DNA of 9,551 bases, from contig JAJZRD010000143.1 in assembly GCA_021845945.1 (NCBI GenBank), positions 1 through 9,551 on the forward strand. The letters run 5' to 3'. The notes under the pieces were generated by a model. That model made no database searches. It saw only the letters and a program-made list of their open reading frames with translations, and had not been told where the DNA came from. The DNA comes from Chloroflexota bacterium (GTDB taxonomy: Bacteria > Chloroflexota > UBA6077). Both the position numbers and the translations under genes were made by a program. Positions 4,847 through 9,551 of this stretch are shown piece by piece. The first letter of the stretch is position 1. Each line of letters opens with the position of its first letter.

Positions 4847-6196
4847 CTATCCTCGGATGCCCTTCAGGAAGCCCTGCAGATCCACGGCCTCCCGTGGACC
4901 CACCGCGATCTTCCAGCCCGGCAACTCCTCCTCCAGCTCGCCGGAGAGGGTCGCCACCAGCCCGGGCAGGGTCAGCACCTTCCGCTCGACCTGATCGGTG
5001 ATGCCGCAACTCTTGATGAACTTGGCGATGCTCTCGGCGCTGAACTTGCCGGCGGCCCACGCCGTCAGCACGGAAAGCCCCTCGGCATCGGCGATCACCA
5101 GCCAGGTCGGGACGTTGCTGGTCTCGATCTCGCCTGCCACGGAGAAGTAGGTCAGCGAGAAGTTGGTGGTGACCAGCAGCGGCGAGTTGGGTCCGGGCTC
5201 GTTGAACTTGTAGATGCCCGGGGCCACCTGGATCGGCTTCTGCGGGTCGGTGTAGATGTTCTGCCTCAGGGTCAGCAGCGGATAGACCATGCAGGGGTTG
5301 AAGTGGTCCAACACCACGATGCCGACGTACTTGGCGATGTGCTGGCTGGCCGCGATGGCCTCCTGCTCGATGGACTCGGCCCCCTCGCCCGGGAAGGTGA
5401 TGACCGGGAAGCCCAGGGGCCGGAAGTTCTTCTTGATGGCGAGCCTCCGGATCTGGGTCGCGTGGGCGAGGGTTCCCGCCAGATCCCGGGAGCCCGGATC
5501 CAGCACCAGATCGGCAACTCCCGCCTTGACCACCTGGTCGGCCAGGGTCGCCAACTCCTCCAGGTCGCCCTTGGCCCGAACGGCCAGCGGGCAGTCGTAC
5601 TTCTTCGCCAGGGCCGCCATCGCCTCCCAGTTCTCGCCGTCGGCGGCGTAGATCAACGGCCTGTCGCCGGCCCCCGCCGACAACGCCGCCTCTATGGAGG
5701 CCGGATTGCGGGACATCAGGATCAGCGGCTGATTGGCCTTCGCCTTGACCGTCTTGACGCACTCGGCGAAGGTTGCGGGCTCGCCCGAGGCGTTCTCCAC
5801 GGCTATGGCATCCAGGGCCAGGCACATGCCCACCCGCTCCACGAAGTAGCCCGCCGCCTCGGCGACCGCTGCGGCCAGCTCCTGCGCCGGCTGGGTGTCC
5901 TTCACTCGGAAGGCCAGCCCCGGCTGGTGGTAGAAGGTCTTCTCGTGGCGGAAGAGCACCACCTCGTTCCCGACCTCGAGCTTGTGATCGCCGGCCCCAA
6001 GGGTCACCAACCTGATGGGCGGAGCGGAAGCCGACTCCAGCGCAGCCTTCGCCTCTTCCGAGACGTGGGGGCAGGCGCTCAACTCAGCACCCTTAGCCGC
6101 CAGCTTCAGGGCGAAAGCGAGGCAGGTGGGAAAGCCACACTCCTTGCAGTTGGTCTTGGGGAGCAGCTTGTAGATATCCAGTCCGGTCAGAGCCAT
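4847..6196 (-). CDS. acsC: Corrinoid iron-sulfur protein, large subunit
   Basis: A 449-residue protein, matching the usual length of about 446. With AcsD it forms the cytoplasmic CFeSP, which accepts methyl from AcsE on cobalt and passes it to the A-cluster of AcsB. The N-terminal Fe-S domain has Cys17, Cys20, Cys25 and Cys42 (CxxC-x4-C-x16-C), binding the [4Fe-4S] cluster used for reductive reactivation of cobalt. A TIM-barrel domain follows (about 95-325, including LILMSRNPASIEAAL and ADLVLDPGSRDLAGTL). The C-terminal domain (about 325-449, from QVAPGIYKFNEPGPNSPLLVTTNFSLTYF) is the corrinoid-binding part. ATG at 6196 is preceded by GGGGAGG with a good gap. It follows acsD by only 16 bases, consistent with stoichiometric production of the heterodimer. 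A 496-residue plus-strand ORF opposite it is a shadow. Confidence 0.96.
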   Translation of the reverse strand: MALTGLDIYKLLPKTNCKECGFPTCLAFALKLAAKGAELSACPHVSEEAKAALESASAPPIRLVTLGAGDHKLEVGNEVVLFRHEKTFYHQPGLAFRVKDTQPAQELAAAVAEAAGYFVERVGMCLALDAIAVENASGEPATFAECVKTVKAKANQPLILMSRNPASIEAALSAGAGDRPLIYAADGENWEAMAALAKKYDCPLAVRAKGDLEELATLADQVVKAGVADLVLDPGSRDLAGTLAHATQIRRLAIKKNFRPLGFPVITFPGEGAESIEQEAIAASQHIAKYVGIVVLDHFNPCMVYPLLTLRQNIYTDPQKPIQVAPGIYKFNEPGPNSPLLVTTNFSLTYFSVAGEIETSNVPTWLVIADAEGLSVLTAWAAGKFSAESIAKFIKSCGITDQVERKVLTLPGLVATLSGELEEELPGWKIAVGPREAVDLQGFLKGIRG

Positions 6197-6212
6197 CTCT
6201 CCGTAACCTCCC

Positions 6213-7181
6213 CTACGCCTTCATCAGCTTGTCGATGGATAGCTTCACCTGCTCCACCGACTTGGGATGCCGAAGCACCAGGATGTCCGCCCCCGCCTGA
6301 AGCAGCGAAGACGCGGTCAGGATCTCCCACATGATCGATCGCTCTTTGATGTCACCCCAGACCTCGGGTACCCCTTCCAGAGTCTTCGATTCCTTCTGCC
6401 GCCAGGACTCCTCCCCAACGGTGCAGATCATGGGGAACTGGGTCATGGGGTCGTTCTGGAAGGCGCTCAGCCGGAGCCTCTCCATGACGGAGTAGGTGTA
6501 CTCCAGGCCGTAGCCCAGGGCGCCGGTGGTGGGGTCCATCAGCAGCCGATCGGGCGGGAGGCCCATGTCGGTTGCCAAGATGTTGCACTGCTTAGCCATG
6601 TTCACGTCGATGGGCGACTGGGAGATGACGATGTGGCCACTCCCCAGCGCTGCGGCCACGATGGTTCGGTAGTTGGTGTTCTCGATGTCGCCCAGGGCGA
6701 TCCTCTCGCCCGCGGCCGCCTCGGCCACCTTGAGCAACACCTCGTTGTCCTTTTGCGCCTGTCCCGGACCGTAGACGATGAGCGGAACCCCTACGGCCTT
6801 CAGCACGGCCTTCACCGTCTCCGCCCCCTGCTCGGCCGAGCGGTTCAACCCGTCGGGGTTGGTGCCCGTCAGCCTCAGAACCACCAGGTCGGCGCCGGCC
6901 TTCACCGCCGCCTTGGCCCACTCGGTCGGGTCGTTCATCACGTCCCCCCAGGCCTCCCTCAGGTGGGCAGGCCAATCCTCGGGGTTCCAGTCGTGAATCT
7001 CCACCCCCACCGCGGGCCGGTGGGGCACAGGTGACTCGAAGTGCAGGAAGGGCAGGCTGCTCTCACCGCCTACGGTGACGGTGCTGGTCCGCGTGCCCCC
7101 CTCGGTGGCGGTCGCGCCCAGCGTCACCTCACGCACGTTGCCGGCCGCCTTCTCGATCGGAATCTGGACCGTCACTGCCAT
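6213..7181 (-). CDS. acsD: Corrinoid iron-sulfur protein, small subunit
   Basis: A 322-residue TIM-barrel protein, within a residue of the Moorella subunit (about 323). It pairs with AcsC and helps hold the corrinoid between the two chains. Family landmarks, in order: PAVGVEIHDWNPEDWP (about 56-71), AGADLVVLRLTGTNPDG (about 95-111), VPLIVYGPGQAQKD (about 132-145), GDIENTNYRTIVAAAL (about 164-179), SPIDVNMAKQCNIL (about 189-202), MDPTTGALGYGLEYTYSVMERLRLSA (about 215-240, the family's best conserved stretch) and PMICTVGEESWRQKES (about 250-265). The first 40 residues are a Thr/Val-rich strand region. ATG at 7181 is preceded by GGGAGG with a 9-base gap. The order acsD before acsC is the reverse of that in Moorella as I recall it. 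Confidence 0.96.
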   Translation of the reverse strand: MAVTVQIPIEKAAGNVREVTLGATATEGGTRTSTVTVGGESSLPFLHFESPVPHRPAVGVEIHDWNPEDWPAHLREAWGDVMNDPTEWAKAAVKAGADLVVLRLTGTNPDGLNRSAEQGAETVKAVLKAVGVPLIVYGPGQAQKDNEVLLKVAEAAAGERIALGDIENTNYRTIVAAALGSGHIVISQSPIDVNMAKQCNILATDMGLPPDRLLMDPTTGALGYGLEYTYSVMERLRLSAFQNDPMTQFPMICTVGEESWRQKESKTLEGVPEVWGDIKERSIMWEILTASSLLQAGADILVLRHPKSVEQVKLSIDKLMKA

Positions 7182-7203
7182 AGTGCATAACCTCCCGTAA
7201 GTG

Positions 7204-7234
7204 CTTCTCGGCGGCCACCGCGGCCGCCGAGAAG
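7204..7234 (-). other. Perfect 13-bp hairpin between acsB and acsD
   Basis: CTTCTCGGCGGCC (7204-7216), a 5-base loop, and GGCCGCCGAGAAG (7222-7234) form a perfect, very GC-rich stem, the strongest in the window. It occupies most of the 64-base gap between the acsB stop and the acsD start, beginning 11 bases after acsB and ending about 9 bases before the acsD ribosome site. On the acs transcript no U-tract follows, so full termination is unlikely. A role in RNA processing, 3'-end protection of the acsA-acsB segment, or partial attenuation is inferred. Confidence 0.7.
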
Positions 7235-7245
7235 ATCCCTTCCAA

Positions 7246-9429
7246 CTAGAAGATGGGATCCATGGTCAGGGCCGGATGGCCCTTCTCCTCCAGGAAGGGT
7301 AGCAACTCCTCCACCGTCGTCGCTACCCGCTCGTCGGCGATCTTCTCCATCATGTCCGGCTCGCCGATCTGCCCGCACACCTCTTTGAGCTCTTCCTGCA
7401 TGGAGTCCTTCAGGTAGGAGGACATCCACACCACCCGTTTGAAGCCACCCTCGGCCAGGATGAACTTCTTGCTGGTGAGGAAGTACTTGCCGATCCCCAT
7501 GAGGCCAGGCGTCTGGATGCCACCGCCGGCGGTGCCGGCGAGGGTCGAGAAGGTCATTCCGGCCGGGGTCATGCTTGGGTCCTCGCGGGACACGACCATG
7601 ATCCCGTTGGCCTCGGGCACCACCATCATGATGCACTCGAAGCAGCCGCAGGAGGTCATGGAGGCGTCCATGAAGGAGTACATGGTCACCCGCGGCACCG
7701 ATTGATTGGACTTCCGATAGACGAAGTCGTTGATCGCCTCCCACTCCCCCTTGATCGGGTCAAGGCAGGGTCCCTTGGGCACAGGTTGGTTGGGCCCCAC
7801 CGGGTTGATCTCGAAGCCGGCCTTGGAGTCCAGCCAGTTCACCGAGCCGCACAGCCCCAGCCGCTCTGGGGAGACGATGCACACGTGGTTCGGCGCGAAG
7901 CTCTGGCACAGGGTGCAGCTGTAGAAGGTGTCCACCGACTCGTCGGTCAGGTTGGCCACCCGGATGTTCCGCTCGTGGTAGGCCTGGCGGGCCACCACCA
8001 ACAGCTCCTCGACCTTCTCCGGGGTTGTATAGAGGTTGACGGCGATCTTGTCCACGATGGCCGGGAAGTCGCTCTTCAGTTTGGCGTACAGGATGTCGCC
8101 CAGGTGCCGGATCTTGAAGCCCCGCTGCGCGGCTGCGGTGCCGATGCGGATCCAGGCGATGTCCCGCTGGCCGATGTGCTGAATTCCCTCGGCGCCGTTG
8201 ACGAAGTCGTGGATCTTCCGCTCCAGCACCGGCTCGAAGTCCTTCTGCATCTTCCGGCCGGCCACGTCCACCACGATCCCCAGGGGCAGCGATCCGCCCT
8301 CCGGCACGTCGTCGAGCTCGGGTCCGTGGACGGTGATCTTGCCGTCCTCGACATCGCTCATGTCGCGCGATTGAAGGTACTCGAAGCAGGGCCCCCTCCG
8401 GCCGCCGAACTCGATCCGGAGGTTCTCCTTCCGCACCCGCTCGCCCTCGAAGGCCGGGCCGTAGGCAACCGGAATCGGGATCTTGGTGATGAGGATCTTC
8501 AGCCCGCGGACCTCGATCGCCTTGGCCACGATCTCCTCGCAGGGAACGTTGCTCACCACGTGCTCGTAGGTGGTGACCCCTCGCGGCAGGATCTGCGGGA
8601 TGTTGGTGTGGGCGATGGTCGGGAAGCCGTAGCTGATGGCGCCCGCGGCCGTCGCGTACTTCTCCCTGTCCACCTGGTCCAGGGCCAGGACGAACGCGAA
8701 GATGCGGTACTTGTTGTAGCGCAGCATCTTCTTGTAGTCGCCGGGGGTGACGCCCCCGAAGGAGAGGGCGGCCCTGGTCGCAAAACCCAGAGAGTAGATG
8801 TGGGCGGAAACCTCTCGCCCGAAGGGGACCAGCCGGGTTTCCCACCCCAACTGCACACCCTCTTCGTCCAGTTGGTCGGCGAAGGTCCGCCCGTTCTCGT
8901 CGCAGCCCGCGATGAAGACGTACAGGTTCTTCTCCTGCATCTCCCGTGCGAGCTTGACCGCCATCTCGTTGGATGGGGCGGGGCCGACCACGGCGGCGAA
9001 GCCGGGCGCCGTGCCGTCTACGAACTCCACGCCCCTCTGCCGCAGGATCACGTCGTCGGCGGCGCCCAGGTAGATCCCTTCCACCGGGCTCGGGCCGATC
9101 ACGTACTTGAGGGACTCGATGGTCTCCTCGGCGAAGAGAGTAGCCACACCGGCGTCCAGCGTCTCGCCCAGGTAGGGCAGCCACAGCCGATCGGAGGGAA
9201 CGGGAGGCAGCAGCTCCTTGGCCAGCTCGATAACCGGCTCCAGCTCCGACAGCTTCGTCACCTTGCGGCCGGTGAAGCCGTAAGTCACGGGGAGGAAGTA
9301 GCCGGTGTTGGGAAGAACCACCGGCTCGTTGGGACCCTTGGAGTCGATGGCCTCGTGCAGCTTGGCCTCGGCCCTGGCAACGTAGGCGTGAGCGCCCTCG
9401 ATAGCAGCGGTAGCGATGATCTTAGACAC
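7246..9429 (-). CDS. acsB: Acetyl-CoA synthase, CODH/ACS alpha subunit
   Basis: A 727-residue bacterial-type ACS (Moorella 729). It condenses CO, a methyl group from the corrinoid protein, and CoA into acetyl-CoA at the Ni-Ni-[4Fe-4S] A-cluster. The A-cluster ligands are all present: Cys505, Cys508, Cys517 and Cys527 (SCTLCQSFAPNHVC...GLCG) bind the cubane, with Cys508 also bridging the proximal nickel; Cys594-Gly595-Cys596 (SCGCFECI) binds the distal nickel. Each is one number lower than in Moorella. Phe511 matches the gating phenylalanine. The N-terminal domain (about 1-310), which contacts CODH and lines the CO tunnel, is present, unlike in archaeal ACS. The start is GTG at 9429, with AAGGAGGG (complement of 9436-9443) 6 bases before it. 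Its first 8 bases overlap the end of the upstream acsA gene, so the two are probably translationally coupled. Confidence 0.98.
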   Translation of the reverse strand: MSKIIATAAIEGAHAYVARAEAKLHEAIDSKGPNEPVVLPNTGYFLPVTYGFTGRKVTKLSELEPVIELAKELLPPVPSDRLWLPYLGETLDAGVATLFAEETIESLKYVIGPSPVEGIYLGAADDVILRQRGVEFVDGTAPGFAAVVGPAPSNEMAVKLAREMQEKNLYVFIAGCDENGRTFADQLDEEGVQLGWETRLVPFGREVSAHIYSLGFATRAALSFGGVTPGDYKKMLRYNKYRIFAFVLALDQVDREKYATAAGAISYGFPTIAHTNIPQILPRGVTTYEHVVSNVPCEEIVAKAIEVRGLKILITKIPIPVAYGPAFEGERVRKENLRIEFGGRRGPCFEYLQSRDMSDVEDGKITVHGPELDDVPEGGSLPLGIVVDVAGRKMQKDFEPVLERKIHDFVNGAEGIQHIGQRDIAWIRIGTAAAQRGFKIRHLGDILYAKLKSDFPAIVDKIAVNLYTTPEKVEELLVVARQAYHERNIRVANLTDESVDTFYSCTLCQSFAPNHVCIVSPERLGLCGSVNWLDSKAGFEINPVGPNQPVPKGPCLDPIKGEWEAINDFVYRKSNQSVPRVTMYSFMDASMTSCGCFECIMMVVPEANGIMVVSREDPSMTPAGMTFSTLAGTAGGGIQTPGLMGIGKYFLTSKKFILAEGGFKRVVWMSSYLKDSMQEELKEVCGQIGEPDMMEKIADERVATTVEELLPFLEEKGHPALTMDPIF

Positions 9430-9551
9430 GGAGCTCCCTCCTTGCCTCCATATCGAAGAGCACGCGCTCCTTCGTGGTATCGATACCCAGCGCCCTCCTC
9501 TTCTTCTGGATGTGTTCCACAGACCTCTCGTAGATCTTGGCCGGGTCGGGT
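9422..9551 (-). CDS. acsA: CO dehydrogenase catalytic subunit (AcsA/CooS), C-terminal fragment
   Basis: A minus-strand frame is open from the window edge (first full codon at 9550) to TAA at 9424-9422, giving the last 42 residues of a protein. DPAKIYERSVEHIQKKRRALGI resembles the usual CODH beta-subunit ending (DPxxAAxxxxxHIxxKRxALG). About 19 further residues follow (DTTKERVLFDMEARRELRV), a longer tail than I expect. CODH makes the CO that tunnels to the AcsB A-cluster, and acsA directly upstream of acsB is the usual bacterial arrangement. Its stop codon lies inside acsB (8-base overlap in another frame), and the acsB ribosome site is inside this gene. The metal-binding parts lie outside the window, so identity rests on the short C-terminal match and on context. 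Confidence 0.72.
   Translation of the reverse strand, partial: PDPAKIYERSVEHIQKKRRALGIDTTKERVLFDMEARRELRV

Noticed and set aside
3993..5825. A 610-residue minus-strand open frame covering cooC and part of acsC
   Set aside because: Only the last 258 residues are a recognisable protein (CooC). The upstream part is Arg/Gly/Pro-rich out-of-frame translation of acsC, and a TTG start with a ribosome site sits at 4769.
4844..6334. A 496-residue plus-strand open frame
   Set aside because: It is antisense to acsC and the end of acsD, which are certain. Its composition is typical of GC-rich shadow frames, with no recognisable domain.
7760..9184. A 474-residue minus-strand frame inside acsB
   Set aside because: It is a +1 shadow of acsB rich in Arg and Gly; acsB itself carries all the A-cluster ligands in the main frame.

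Overview
The window is GC-rich DNA from an anaerobic bacterium that uses the Wood-Ljungdahl (reductive acetyl-CoA) pathway. The evidence is a minus-strand operon for the carbonyl branch. It encodes the tail of a probable CO dehydrogenase catalytic subunit (acsA), full-length bacterial-type acetyl-CoA synthase (acsB), both subunits of the corrinoid iron-sulfur protein (acsD, acsC), a CooC-type nickel-insertion ATPase, and the methyltetrahydrofolate:corrinoid methyltransferase (acsE). The 727-residue AcsB has the N-terminal CODH-contacting region typical of bacteria rather than archaea. The sequence alone does not fix the phylum. An acetogen, a syntroph or a sulfate-reducer-like anaerobe from Firmicutes, Chloroflexota, Actinobacteriota or Desulfobacterota lineages would all fit.

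Layout, left to right. Bases 1-750 (+) hold the C-terminal part of a hybrid cluster protein (Hcp), cut by the window edge. A convergent MFS transporter of the fosmidomycin-resistance-like type follows at 781-2010 (-). A roughly 200-base divergent intergenic region then leads to a small MerR/excisionase-type helix-turn-helix protein at 2214-2465 (+). That gene converges on a small hypothetical protein at 2529-2777 (-), and a nested REP-like palindrome sits between the two. A 253-base gene-free gap (2778-3030) carries two hairpins, one of them a perfect REP-like GTAGGGGCGAC palindrome. From 3031 to the right edge is the acs operon, read leftwards as acsA' > acsB > acsD > acsC > cooC > acsE.

Function as a unit. 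AcsE moves the methyl group of methyl-tetrahydrofolate to the cobalt of the AcsC/AcsD corrinoid protein. The corrinoid protein hands the methyl to the nickel A-cluster of AcsB, where it combines with CO made by AcsA and with CoA to give acetyl-CoA. CooC is the MinD-like ATPase linked to nickel loading of these enzymes. All catalytic and metal-binding residues that I could place are intact: the AcsB A-cluster cysteines, the AcsC Fe-S cysteines, the AcsE D75/N96/D160/N199 set, the CooC P-loop and CxC, and the Hcp hybrid-cluster ligands within the visible part.

The less ordinary features lie mostly between genes. Two of the four gaps inside the operon (acsB-acsD and acsC-cooC) contain perfect GC-rich hairpins, and a third hairpin lies just downstream of acsE. 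Three palindromes in the window begin with GTAGG, which suggests a dispersed REP-like repeat family. AcsE also carries about 43 extra residues near its C-terminus compared with my recollection of the Moorella enzyme.
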